Source: Lelliottia nimipressuralis
GTDB taxonomy: Bacteria; Pseudomonadota; Gammaproteobacteria; Enterobacterales; Enterobacteriaceae
Assembly (NCBI RefSeq): GCF_004402045.1
Contig: NZ_SOMG01000030.1
Location: forward strand, 868,001-932,000
Direction of reading: 5' to 3'
DNA length: 64,000 bases
Position numbers and translations under genes: made by a program. Positions 56,120 to 64,000 of the stretch are shown here, piece by piece. The notes below the pieces were generated by a model, which ran no database searches, was not told the origin of the DNA, and worked only from the letters and a program-made list of their open reading frames with translations. Position 1 is the first letter of the stretch. The number at the start of each line of letters is the position of its first letter.

Positions 56120-56996
56120 CGTATACAGTGAAAAGCGCACGCCCGGTGTGCTGCGTACCGTGTGGCGTAAATTCTATGGTGACACTACGGCAATGATCGG
56201 CCTCTATGGCTGCGCCGGGCTGGTGTTGCTCTGCGTTTTTGGCTCGTGGTTTGCGCCGTATGGCATTGACCAGCAGTTCCTTGGCTATCAGCTGCTGCCG
56301 CCTTCCTGGTCCCGCTACGGTGAAGTCTCTTTCTTCCTGGGGACGGACGATCTCGGACGCGACGTGCTAAGCCGCCTGCTGAGCGGCGCCGCCCCGACGG
56401 TAGGCGGTGCATTTGTGGTGACATTCGCGGCCACGATCTGTGGACTGGCGCTGGGTATTTTTGCGGGCTCCACGCATGGCCTGCGTTCGGCGGTGCTTAA
56501 CCACATTCTGGATACGCTGCTCTCTATTCCGTCTCTGCTGCTGGCGATCATTGTCGTTGCCTTTGCCGGCCCGCATCTGTCGCATGCCATGTTCGCCGTC
56601 TGGCTCGCTATTCTGCCCCGCATCGTGCGATCGGTTTACAGCATGGTCCATGATGAGCTGGAAAAAGAGTATGTCGTCGCGGCCCGTCTGGACGGTGCGA
56701 CGACCTTCAATATCCTGTGGTTTGCCGTTCTGCCAAATATTGCCGCCGGGCTGGTCACCGAAATAACCCGCGCCCTGTCGATGGCGATTCTGGACATCGC
56801 TGCGCTCGGCTTTCTGGATCTTGGCGCACAGCTGCCGTCGCCTGAATGGGGCGCGATGCTCGGTGACGCGCTGGAGTTAATCTACGTTGCGCCGTGGACG
56901 GTCATGCTGCCAGGTGCTGCCATTATGGTGAGCGTGTTGCTTATTAACCTGCTGGGCGACGGTATACGCCGTGCAATTAACGCGGGGGTGCAATAA
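56106..56996 (+). CDS. sapC: Sap ABC transporter permease SapC
   Basis: 296 residues of the DppC/OppC family: N-terminal OppC-type segment, six membrane helices, [18 protein letters not shown] near 78 and the loop [23 protein letters not shown]. Overlaps sapB by 14 bases. Confidence 0.95.
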   Translation: MPYDSVYSEKRTPGVLRTVWRKFYGDTTAMIGLYGCAGLVLLCVFGSWFAPYGIDQQFLGYQLLPPSWSRYGEVSFFLGTDDLGRDVLSRLLSGAAPTVGGAFVVTFAATICGLALGIFAGSTHGLRSAVLNHILDTLLSIPSLLLAIIVVAFAGPHLSHAMFAVWLAILPRIVRSVYSMVHDELEKEYVVAARLDGATTFNILWFAVLPNIAAGLVTEITRALSMAILDIAALGFLDLGAQLPSPEWGAMLGDALELIYVAPWTVMLPGAAIMVSVLLINLLGDGIRRAINAGVQ

Positions 56997-57988
56997 TGCC
57001 GCTTCTTGATATTCGTAACCTCACCATTGAATTCAAAACCGGTGAAGGCTGGGTTAAAGCCGTCGATCGCATCAGCATCACCCTCGCGGAGGGTGAAATT
57101 CGCGGGCTGGTGGGGGAATCCGGCTCCGGAAAAAGCCTGATTGCCAAAGCCATCTGCGGCGTGGCAAAAGACAACTGGCGCGTGACCGCTGACCGTATGC
57201 GGTTTGATGATATCGACCTGCTGCGCCTTTCCCCTCGCGAGCGGCGCAAGCTGGTCGGGCATAACGTCTCGATGATTTTCCAGGAGCCGCAATCCTGTCT
57301 CGACCCGTCCGAACGCGTGGGCAAACAGCTGATGCAGAACATTCCCGGCTGGACCTATAAAGGCCGCTGGTGGCAGCGCGTTGGCTGGCGCAAGCGTCGC
57401 GCTATTGAGCTTTTACACCGCGTCGGGATCAAAGATCACAAAGATGCGATGCGCAGCTTCCCTTATGAACTGACCGACGGCGAGTGTCAGAAAGTGATGA
57501 TTGCCATCGCCCTGGCCAATCAGCCGCGTTTGCTGATTGCGGATGAACCCACGAACGCGATGGAGCCCACCACGCAGGCGCAAATTTTCCGCCTGCTGTC
57601 GCGTCTCAATCAGAATAACAACACCACCATTTTGCTGATCAGCCATGACCTGCAGATGCTCAGCAAATGGGCGGATAAAATCGACGTGATGTACTGCGGG
57701 CAAACGGTCGAAACCGCGCCGAGTGAAGATCTGATCAACGCGCCGCATCATCCATATACGCAGGCGCTTATCCGCGCCATTCCGGATTTTGGCAGCGCCA
57801 TGCCGCATAAGAGCCGCCTGAATACTCTGCCAGGGGCTATTCCGCTGCTGGAATCCTTGCCGATAGGCTGTCGTCTGGGGCCGCGGTGCCCTTATGCTCA
57901 GCGTAAATGTATCGAGACGCCGCGCCTGACCGGGGCCAAAAATCATCTTTACGCCTGTCATTTCCCGCTGAACATGGAGAGAGAGTGA
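56996..57988 (+). CDS. sapD: Sap ABC transporter ATPase SapD
   Basis: 330 residues, Opp/Dpp-type ATPase with Walker A GESGSGKS near 39, Walker [12 protein letters not shown] and the C-terminal oligopeptide-transporter cysteine motif ([14 protein letters not shown] ... YACHF). The usual signature LSGGxxQR is altered to LTDGECQK, as in E. coli SapD. In E. coli SapD also supports Trk potassium uptake. The start shares one base with the sapC stop. Confidence 0.94.
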   Translation: MPLLDIRNLTIEFKTGEGWVKAVDRISITLAEGEIRGLVGESGSGKSLIAKAICGVAKDNWRVTADRMRFDDIDLLRLSPRERRKLVGHNVSMIFQEPQSCLDPSERVGKQLMQNIPGWTYKGRWWQRVGWRKRRAIELLHRVGIKDHKDAMRSFPYELTDGECQKVMIAIALANQPRLLIADEPTNAMEPTTQAQIFRLLSRLNQNNNTTILLISHDLQMLSKWADKIDVMYCGQTVETAPSEDLINAPHHPYTQALIRAIPDFGSAMPHKSRLNTLPGAIPLLESLPIGCRLGPRCPYAQRKCIETPRLTGAKNHLYACHFPLNMERE

Positions 57989-57989
57989 A

Positions 57990-58796
57990 ATGGTCGAAAC
58001 CTTACTGGAAGTCCGCAACCTGAGTAAGACCTTTCGCTACCGTACGGGGCTGTTTCACCGGCAAACCGTCGAAGCGGTAAAACCCCTGAGCTTTACCCTG
58101 CGTGAAAAACAGACCCTGGCGATCATCGGGGAGAACGGTTCAGGGAAATCTACCCTGGCGAAAATGCTCGCCGGCATGGTTGAACCCACCGCCGGCGAAG
58201 TATTGATTGACGATCACCCTTTGGCATTCGGGGATTACTCTTTCCGCAGCCAGCGCATCCGCATGATCTTCCAGGATCCGTCTACCTCGCTTAATCCGCG
58301 CCAGCGCATTTCGCAAATCCTCGATTTTCCACTGCGTCTGAACACTGACCTGGAGCCGGAGGCGCGCCGTAAGCGCGTATTTGAAACCCTGCGTATGGTT
58401 GGGCTGTTACCGGATCACGAAAGCTACTACCCGCATATGCTGGCCCCCGGCCAGAAACAGCGATTGGGCCTGGCGCGTGCACTGATTTTGCGGCCAAAAG
58501 TGATCATTGCGGATGAAGCGCTTGCCTCGCTGGATATGTCGATGCGTTCGCAGTTGATTAACCTGATGCTGGAGCTGCAGGAAAAACAGGGGATCTCGTA
58601 TATCTACGTCACCCAACATCTGGGAATGATGAAGCACATCAGCGATCAGGTGATGGTCATGCACCAGGGGGAAGTCGTCGAGCGCGGCAGCACGGCAGAT
58701 GTGATGGCCTCCCCGCTTCATGAGCTGACAAAACGACTGATTGCCGGTCATTTCGGTGAAGCATTAACGGCTGATGCGTGGCGAAAAGACCGCTAG
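57990..58796 (+). CDS. sapF: Sap ABC transporter ATPase SapF
   Basis: 268 residues: Walker A GENGSGKST near 46, degenerate signature LAPGQKQRLGLARAL and Walker B VIIADEALASLD. Starts one base after sapD. In E. coli fabI follows; here it does not. Confidence 0.94.
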   Translation: MVETLLEVRNLSKTFRYRTGLFHRQTVEAVKPLSFTLREKQTLAIIGENGSGKSTLAKMLAGMVEPTAGEVLIDDHPLAFGDYSFRSQRIRMIFQDPSTSLNPRQRISQILDFPLRLNTDLEPEARRKRVFETLRMVGLLPDHESYYPHMLAPGQKQRLGLARALILRPKVIIADEALASLDMSMRSQLINLMLELQEKQGISYIYVTQHLGMMKHISDQVMVMHQGEVVERGSTADVMASPLHELTKRLIAGHFGEALTADAWRKDR

Positions 58797-58830
58797 GCGC
58801 GACGGTAAAAAATTACTCTGCGAATATAAG

Positions 58831-58865
58831 GGTTAAATAGTCTGTAGAGACTATTTAATCCTTTA
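58831..58865 (+). terminator. AT-rich hairpin after sapF
   Basis: TTAAATAGTCT-GTAG-AGACTATTTAA within 58831-58861, followed by a weak T stretch (TTTAAATTT). Probable terminator of the sap operon. Confidence 0.55.
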
Positions 58866-58954
58866 AATTTGCGTCTCCATTCCTGCTCCATATTCTAATC
58901 AATATCAATCAACAGTTCTTCTCCAGAATACCCGGACATTACGGAGGAGAAGAA

Positions 58955-59869
58955 ATGAATAACGCAACTTACGTACTAAAATACACCGAGTATCTCATCA
59001 GAAAATGCCGCTCTTTTTTAATGACGGACCTGGTTTTTCATACGATCAGGCTCAAAAAAATCTCAGGAAAAGAGCCAGACATTAAATCGCCCATGACGTT
59101 GAGTGAAAAAATATGTCATCGACTGGTATACGATCGCAATGACCTCTACACAACGCTTGCCGATAAACTCGCCGTTCGGAAATACGTTACATCAAGAACA
59201 AAACGAGTAAAAACGGTGCCATTAATTGGTGTTTACAGCAAGGCGTCGCAAATTGATTTCACAATACTCCCGGATAAATTCGTCCTTAAGTGCAATCATG
59301 ATAGCGGCAGCACAATTGTATGCAAAAACAAAGCGCGATTTAATTACAGAGAAGCGTGTAAAAAGCTGAGCCTCGCATTAAAGAAAAATTTGTACTACAC
59401 CACACGTGAATGGCAGTACAAAAACATTACCCCGATGATACTTTGCGAACCGTTTATCGATCTCTTTGATGATGCCGACAGAAACACCACGCCGGAAATG
59501 CTGAGGATTCACTGCTTTCATGGTGTTGCCCACTACGTTGAAGCGGATTTTACGGACAATAATGGCAACGGGTTTATCAACGTTTACGACAGGCACTGGA
59601 ATTTACAGCCTTTCCAGATGGAATATCCGAATACGTTGGTACAGCCAGGCGAGCCGGCATTGTTCCGACAGGCATTGCTGGCATCCCAGGAGCTGGCGGC
59701 TGGAATTGACTACTGTCGCGTTGATCTGATGCTAAAAAAGCATGAAATCTATTTCAGTGAAATAACCCTGAGCCCGAGACGCGGTAAACTGACCATTACC
59801 CCACAGGAATGGGATGCCAGGTTAGGAAAAATATGGCACTTACCGCTGTCTACGGGCAGGCACGTTTGA
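58955..59869 (+). CDS. TupA-like ATP-grasp protein
   Basis: 304 residues of the TupA-like ATP-grasp family: ADKLAVRKYVTSR near 70, LPDKFVLKCNHDSGSTIVCKNK near 106 (ATP-binding lysine and glycine/serine loop), EWQYKNITPMILCEPFI near 150 and a final DLMLKKHEIYFSEITLSPRRG with the metal-binding Glu. Such proteins usually sit in polysaccharide or teichuronopeptide gene sets and are thought to add an amino acid to a sugar polymer. Here it is alone between sap and an efflux locus. Strong ribosome site GGAGGAGAAGAA before the ATG. AT-rich, likely acquired. Confidence 0.8.
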   Translation: MNNATYVLKYTEYLIRKCRSFLMTDLVFHTIRLKKISGKEPDIKSPMTLSEKICHRLVYDRNDLYTTLADKLAVRKYVTSRTKRVKTVPLIGVYSKASQIDFTILPDKFVLKCNHDSGSTIVCKNKARFNYREACKKLSLALKKNLYYTTREWQYKNITPMILCEPFIDLFDDADRNTTPEMLRIHCFHGVAHYVEADFTDNNGNGFINVYDRHWNLQPFQMEYPNTLVQPGEPALFRQALLASQELAAGIDYCRVDLMLKKHEIYFSEITLSPRRGKLTITPQEWDARLGKIWHLPLSTGRHV

Positions 59870-59883
59870 CCAGCCGCTGAAAC

Positions 59884-60948
59884 TCAGGAATCTGGCCAGG
59901 TGAGTTTGAAAATCGAGTGATTTTGCGTCGATAAGGTATAGGTAACATCGCCACCATGAGCAAGCATGATGGCTTTTACCACCGATAAGCCTAACCCACA
60001 GCCCTCCGGGTTCACCCGTCTGGCGCTATTATCGCGCTGGAAGGGATGAAACAAGAAGTCATGAAACTCCCTGGGGATGCCCGGTCCCCCGTCCTGAATA
60101 AGGATATAATTTCCTTTATCTGAAACCCCATTTTTGACGATGAGTTTGCGCGAGGTTGAATAGTGTAATGCGTTGTCAAATAGGACGGTCAGACACTGAT
60201 TGATACGCAACGGATCGAACACACATCGCTGCTCCCTCAGTTCTGTATGAATGGTGAACTCTTTATGGTTGAACTCGGGCATAAAAGTGTCGAGTGCGTC
60301 CTGTATCGTCCCTTTTAGATCGGTTCTGGATTGATATAACGTGTATCCCGCTCCTCCGTCCGAACTGATAACCCGAAGGTCTTCAATCAGACGGGTTAAC
60401 CCTTCCGTCTGCTTGAGAAGGTTATTAAAGAGTACTGGATCCGGGGAAAAAACGCCGTCAACCAGCCCCTGAAGCCGCCCGCGTAAAATTGTGACCGGCG
60501 TTCTCAGTTCATGCGCAATCGCGGCATTCCAGGATTTCCGCTGGATATCCAGCGTCTGGAGTTTTTCCGCCATTTCATTGAAATCCGTGACAAGGTGGTT
60601 GATCTCCCCAAGCCGGGAACTGGCACAAAATGCCCGGGCGTCCAGATCGCCCTGAGAAATCTTTTTCAGACTGGATGCCACCGCGTTTAACGGGGTGAGA
60701 ATTCGCGAAGAGAGTTTTACCGTAAAAAATACGGCAATGATCAGACTGATGGTTGTCGCTGTCCCGATCCACACCCAGTCCCACATCGTCATCTGATCTT
60801 CATCTCCCGCAGCAGCGCCGCCGGGGAGGTGATCCAGAATAAAAGAGTAAAAAAACCAGGAGCCCAGTATGGCGATGGCAATTATCGTAAACGTCAGCAA
60901 CAGCATGTACGTTAAGATCTGGCGACTCAGAACAGGCTCTTTGTTCAT
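59884..60948 (-). CDS. Sensor histidine kinase, AdeS/BaeS-like
   Basis: 354 residues: two membrane helices (about 12-35 and 57-77) around a short periplasmic loop of some 20-25 residues, HAMP domain (about 78-130), H-box AHELRTP with His146, and an ATPase domain with N-, G-rich (DGGPGIP, GCGLGLSVV) boxes. Its start overlaps the regulator's stop by four bases. The tiny periplasmic part suggests it senses in or near the membrane. Confidence 0.88.
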   Translation of the reverse strand: MNKEPVLSRQILTYMLLLTFTIIAIAILGSWFFYSFILDHLPGGAAAGDEDQMTMWDWVWIGTATTISLIIAVFFTVKLSSRILTPLNAVASSLKKISQGDLDARAFCASSRLGEINHLVTDFNEMAEKLQTLDIQRKSWNAAIAHELRTPVTILRGRLQGLVDGVFSPDPVLFNNLLKQTEGLTRLIEDLRVISSDGGAGYTLYQSRTDLKGTIQDALDTFMPEFNHKEFTIHTELREQRCVFDPLRINQCLTVLFDNALHYSTSRKLIVKNGVSDKGNYILIQDGGPGIPREFHDFLFHPFQRDNSARRVNPEGCGLGLSVVKAIMLAHGGDVTYTLSTQNHSIFKLTWPDS

Positions 60949-61649
60949 TTCTTTTCCCCAAGCCGGTAGCCCATCCCTCTGATGCTCTCGGGAACGCCAT
61001 AAAGGCCGGCAAGCTCAAGTTTTTTACGCAGCTTGCTCATATGGCTGTCGACCGTTCTGTCGAGCGTATCGCCTTCAGGCAGACACGCGTTGAGTAACTC
61101 TTCGCGGGAACACACCTTTCGCGGATATCTCACCAGATAAGTAAGTAATTTAAATTCGGTCGTCGTTAATACCGGGGAGATAACCTCTGCGCCCACGGTG
61201 ACCTCCACGTAAAAATCATCCGGATAGACCGTAATAAATGGCGTACGAAGAGGCATCGAACCCGTTTGCTGAACTGTGGGTTTTGTTCTGCGCAGCACAG
61301 CTTCAACCCGTGCGACCACTTCGGAAGGGTTAAAGGGCTTGATCACGTAATCATCCGCGCCAAGCCTGAGTCCCATGAGTTTATCGACATCCTGGTCGAG
61401 GGCGGACACCATAATAACGGGCACGGAACTTTCATGGCGAAGCGTGGTGAGTACGCTCCAGCCATCACAAACGGGCAAATGAATATCCAGCAATATGAGA
61501 TCCGGCTTATGGAGGCGATTAAGCGTTATCGCTTGCTCGCCCTGTCTGGCCCTGAGCGTTTTCATTCCCGAACGCTCCAGGTAGCTCATCAGTATATCGG
61601 CGATTTCGTCTTCATCTTCAACAACAAGGATCAGCGTATTTTTGTTCAT
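60945..61649 (-). CDS. OmpR-family response regulator, AdeR-like
   Basis: 234 residues: receiver domain with phosphoacceptor Asp55 (LILLDIHLP), Thr/Ser and Lys (IKPF) and a C-terminal winged helix (TTTEFKLLTYLVRYPRKVCSREELLNACLP ... RTVDSHMSKLRKKLE). The sequence is strikingly like AdeR of Acinetobacter in the receiver (VPVIMVSALDQDVDKLMGLRLGADDYVIKPFNPSEV). Divergent from an RND pump gene, the same arrangement as adeRS-adeABC. Confidence 0.88.
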   Translation of the reverse strand: MNKNTLILVVEDEDEIADILMSYLERSGMKTLRARQGEQAITLNRLHKPDLILLDIHLPVCDGWSVLTTLRHESSVPVIMVSALDQDVDKLMGLRLGADDYVIKPFNPSEVVARVEAVLRRTKPTVQQTGSMPLRTPFITVYPDDFYVEVTVGAEVISPVLTTTEFKLLTYLVRYPRKVCSREELLNACLPEGDTLDRTVDSHMSKLRKKLELAGLYGVPESIRGMGYRLGEKK

Positions 61650-61689
61650 TTTATCTCCGCGGGTGAAATCCCTTTTAGCACGCTATTAG

Positions 61690-61712
61690 ATGTCTTTAGC
61701 ACAATAAGACAT
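61690..61712. promoter_or_regulatory. Inverted repeat upstream of the regulator gene
   Basis: ATGTCTT and AAGACAT separated by nine bases, 41 bp before the regulator's start, in the 247-bp divergent gap. Candidate binding site for the response regulator. Confidence 0.4.
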
Positions 61713-61896
61713 AGCCTCCGGGAAAAAGTGCCGCGGTCGCGAAAATTTTGAGGTTGATTTAAATGCCCGGCAATTTCTCCACACAGGCTACACATTCCGG
61801 CAATAAAGACTCGACAATACCCGTTCAAAATAGCTATTCAGGCATAAACCTTTTTTCATTGAATGTTGCCAATTAACCCTAATGCATTAAGACTTT

Positions 61897-62307
61897 ATGA
61901 ATTTTGCTGAAATAATGAACATGGAACTTTCTAAATATTTCTCCCCTAAAAAGATCGGCGTATATTCGCTATTCCTGCTGCTGTCGTGGGGATTACTTTA
62001 TACCTGGCTGGTGCTAATACACCGAATGGATGAACAAGTCGCCTCGACGCTGCCTTCTTCACCCATTATCTACGGCTGCATCGTGTTGTCGGTTGTCACT
62101 CTGGTAATACAACATAAAGCCGGTGCGCTCACAGAGTTACTTGTCATTGCCTTCTGGCTGATGGTGATTTTCGTTTATCTCATCATTACGTTCACTGTGC
62201 TGTTAAACGCGACGCCCGATATCGACGATCTGGTCTTTTACTACGAATGCTATTTGATCATCTTTTTTGGCGGTTCACCGCTGTACCTCATCATGAGGAT
62301 GATTTAA
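61897..62307 (+). CDS. Small four-helix membrane protein, unknown
   Basis: 136 residues with four hydrophobic segments (about 20-40, 55-72, 80-104 and 115-135) and almost no soluble part. No family recognised. The start is unclear: ATG codons at 61897, 61915 and 61921, none with a clear ribosome site. It is 36 bp upstream of the RND pump gene, where an adaptor (AcrA-type) gene would be expected, so it may be translated with the pump. Confidence 0.65.
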   Translation: MNFAEIMNMELSKYFSPKKIGVYSLFLLLSWGLLYTWLVLIHRMDEQVASTLPSSPIIYGCIVLSVVTLVIQHKAGALTELLVIAFWLMVIFVYLIITFTVLLNATPDIDDLVFYYECYLIIFFGGSPLYLIMRMI

Positions 62308-62343
62308 GCCATCGCACTACTTACGTATCTGGACATTAATTTA

Positions 62344-64000
62344 ATGCCTCATTTTTTTATTGAACGCCCCGTTTTCGCCTGGGTAGTGGCGCTTTTTATC
62401 GTCCTGACGGGCGTACTCTCTATTCCGCGTTTACCGGTAGCCCAGTATCCGGCGGTGGCTCCGCCTGGGATCATTATTTCCGTCAGCTACCCGGGCGCCA
62501 GCCCCGATGTCATGAATACGTCAGTGGTGTCGTTGATTGAGCGTGAAATATCCGGGGTAGATAATTTGCTCTATTTCGAATCATCCAGTGACACAACCGG
62601 CTCAGCATCGATTACCGTCACGTTTAAGCCAGGCACGGACATCAAGCTGGCCCAGATGGATCTTCAGAATCAGATTAAGATTGTGGAGCCGCGTTTACCT
62701 CAGGCGGTAAGACAAAACGGCATTAACGTCGAGGCCGCTAATTCAGGTTTTTTAATGATGGTCGGGCTGAAGTCCACGACAGGTAAATTTGAGGAAGCCG
62801 ATTTAAGCGATTATTTCGCCCGAAACGTCAGTGATGAGCTTCGCCGCGTACCTGGCGTAGGAAAAGTTCAGCTGTTTGGTGGCGAAAAAGCGCTGCGCAT
62901 CTGGCTGGATCCAATGAAGCTCCACGCTTATGGGCTTTCGGTGAGCGATGTTCTTACCGCTGTCAGCCAGCAAAACGCCCTTGTTTCGCCCGGCAGAACG
63001 GGAGATGAACCGACGACGGAAGGACAAGGGGTGACGTATCCCATCACCGTGGAGGGACAATTCTCCTCAGTAGAGGCTTTCAGGAATATCACCCTTAAAT
63101 CTGACGCGTCCGGCGCCCGACTGAAATTATCCGACATTGCACGCGTTGAATCTGGCCTGCAAAGTTACGCCTTTGGTATACGCGAAAATGGGGTTCCTGC
63201 AACGGCTGCCGCGATACAGCTGTCGCCTGGGGCGAATGCGATGAGCACCGCTTCTGGAGTACGGGCACGCATCGACGCGCTTTCGCAGGTGTTACCCGAA
63301 GGAATGACATTTACGGTCCCCTTCGATACGGCCCCGTTTGTGAAACTTTCTATCATGAAAGTCGTACAGACATTTGTGGAAGCGATGGTCCTGGTCTTCC
63401 TTGTTATGCTGCTGTTTCTGCATAAGATACGCTGTACGCTTATCCCGGCGATTGTTGCGCCCGTCGCGCTTCTTGGCACCTTCACGGTGATGTTACTGAG
63501 CGGATACTCCATCAATATTCTGACGATGTTCGGCATGGTACTGGCGATAGGCATTATCGTTGATGATGCCATTGTGGTCGTAGAAAACGTCGAACGACTG
63601 ATGGAGCAAAAAAACCTCTCTCCACGGGATGCCACGCGGCAAGCCATGCAGGAAATCACGCCGGCGATTATAGGGATCACGCTGGTGCTTACCGCCGTCT
63701 TTATACCCATGGGTTTTGCTGAAGGATCCGTCGGGATTATCTATCGACAATTTTGTATTTCAATGGCGGTCTCCATACTGCTATCGGCGTTTCTTGCCCT
63801 GACGCTGACCCCGGCCCTGTGCGCAACCTTACTCAAGCCGCATAAGTCAGATAAGAGCGGAAGTGGAAGGTTCGCGCCATGGTTTAACGCGCGCTTTCGT
63901 TCGCTCACCGCCTGTTACGAGGCTGGACTGGGTGCCGTTTTGAAACGCACCGGGCGTATGTTGCTCCTGTACGTTGCGCTTTGCGCTGCGCTGTTTTTTG
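62344..64000 (+). CDS. RND multidrug efflux transporter, 3' end cut by the window
   Basis: Frame open from the ATG at 62344 to the edge: 552 residues of an expected 1030-1050. It begins MPHFFIERPVFAWVVALFI as in AcrB/AdeB/SmeE pumps, with the first porter domain, PGIIISVSYPGASPDVMNTSV near 40, the membrane bundle from about 340, and the proton-relay motif GMVLAIGIIVDDAIVVVENVER with two adjacent aspartates (Asp-Asp) of TM4. HAE1-type drug exporter of the inner membrane. No adaptor gene precedes it; one could follow beyond the edge. Confidence 0.9.
   Translation, partial: MPHFFIERPVFAWVVALFIVLTGVLSIPRLPVAQYPAVAPPGIIISVSYPGASPDVMNTSVVSLIEREISGVDNLLYFESSSDTTGSASITVTFKPGTDIKLAQMDLQNQIKIVEPRLPQAVRQNGINVEAANSGFLMMVGLKSTTGKFEEADLSDYFARNVSDELRRVPGVGKVQLFGGEKALRIWLDPMKLHAYGLSVSDVLTAVSQQNALVSPGRTGDEPTTEGQGVTYPITVEGQFSSVEAFRNITLKSDASGARLKLSDIARVESGLQSYAFGIRENGVPATAAAIQLSPGANAMSTASGVRARIDALSQVLPEGMTFTVPFDTAPFVKLSIMKVVQTFVEAMVLVFLVMLLFLHKIRCTLIPAIVAPVALLGTFTVMLLSGYSINILTMFGMVLAIGIIVDDAIVVVENVERLMEQKNLSPRDATRQAMQEITPAIIGITLVLTAVFIPMGFAEGSVGIIYRQFCISMAVSILLSAFLALTLTPALCATLLKPHKSDKSGSGRFAPWFNARFRSLTACYEAGLGAVLKRTGRMLLLYVALCAALFF

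Overview
This is a chromosomal window from a gamma-proteobacterium of the Enterobacteriaceae, most like Enterobacter, Lelliottia or Leclercia. Gene content and order follow the E. coli K-12 stretch from ydbK (nifJ) through ttcA, dbpA, zntB, dgcM, mppA, tyrR, the ycj cluster and psp to sap. Proteins recognised from memory are close in length to their E. coli counterparts. The species is an inference; no rRNA or tRNA gene is present to help. Both ends cut a gene: nifJ lacks its start and an RND pump gene runs off the right edge.

Layout. 1-4.9 kb: nifJ, the antisense-oriented sRNA gene micC, and an OmpN-type porin. 5-8.7 kb: accessory block where E. coli K-12 carries the Rac prophage. It holds a probable operon of a methyltransferase homologue, a small membrane protein, a GFA-family zinc protein and a 25-residue ORF, then an exported protein, a DUF1294 protein and a small lipoprotein. 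8.9-12.8 kb: ttcA, dbpA, ynaL, the anaerobic sRNA gene fnrS with its FNR site, and zntB. 12.9-18.2 kb: signalling block with a chemoreceptor that has almost no periplasmic part, an MHYT-GGDEF-EAL protein, DgcM and a small membrane peptide. 18.4-25.5 kb: a DJ-1 family protein, an unknown membrane protein, mppA/mpaA/ycjG (murein peptide recycling), tpx and an exported sugar-epimerase-like protein. 25.5-29.7 kb: tyrR, ycjF and ycjX.

29.8-43.6 kb is the complete ycj glucoside cluster: the LacI-type repressor YcjW, the OmpG porin, an ABC importer (YcjN, O, P with ATPase YcjV), two disaccharide phosphorylases (YcjM, YcjT), beta-phosphoglucomutase (YcjU) and three enzymes that oxidise and epimerise glucosides (YcjS, R, Q). 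A near-consensus promoter precedes ycjM and is followed directly by a LacI-type palindrome. An identical copy of that palindrome lies inside the operon just before ycjU. 43.7-46.4 kb: pspABCD and divergent pspF with a sigma-54 promoter; pspE is absent.

46.5-53.5 kb replaces the E. coli puu genes with a type I secretion locus (ABC transporter, adaptor, TolC-like protein) and its likely substrate, an RTX lipase, beside the remnant of a phage integrase. 53.5-58.8 kb: the sapABCDF peptide/polyamine ABC system. 58.9-64 kb: a second accessory block in the place of fabI, with a TupA-like ATP-grasp protein, a two-component system resembling AdeRS, a small membrane protein and the N-terminal half of an RND efflux pump with no adaptor gene in front of it.
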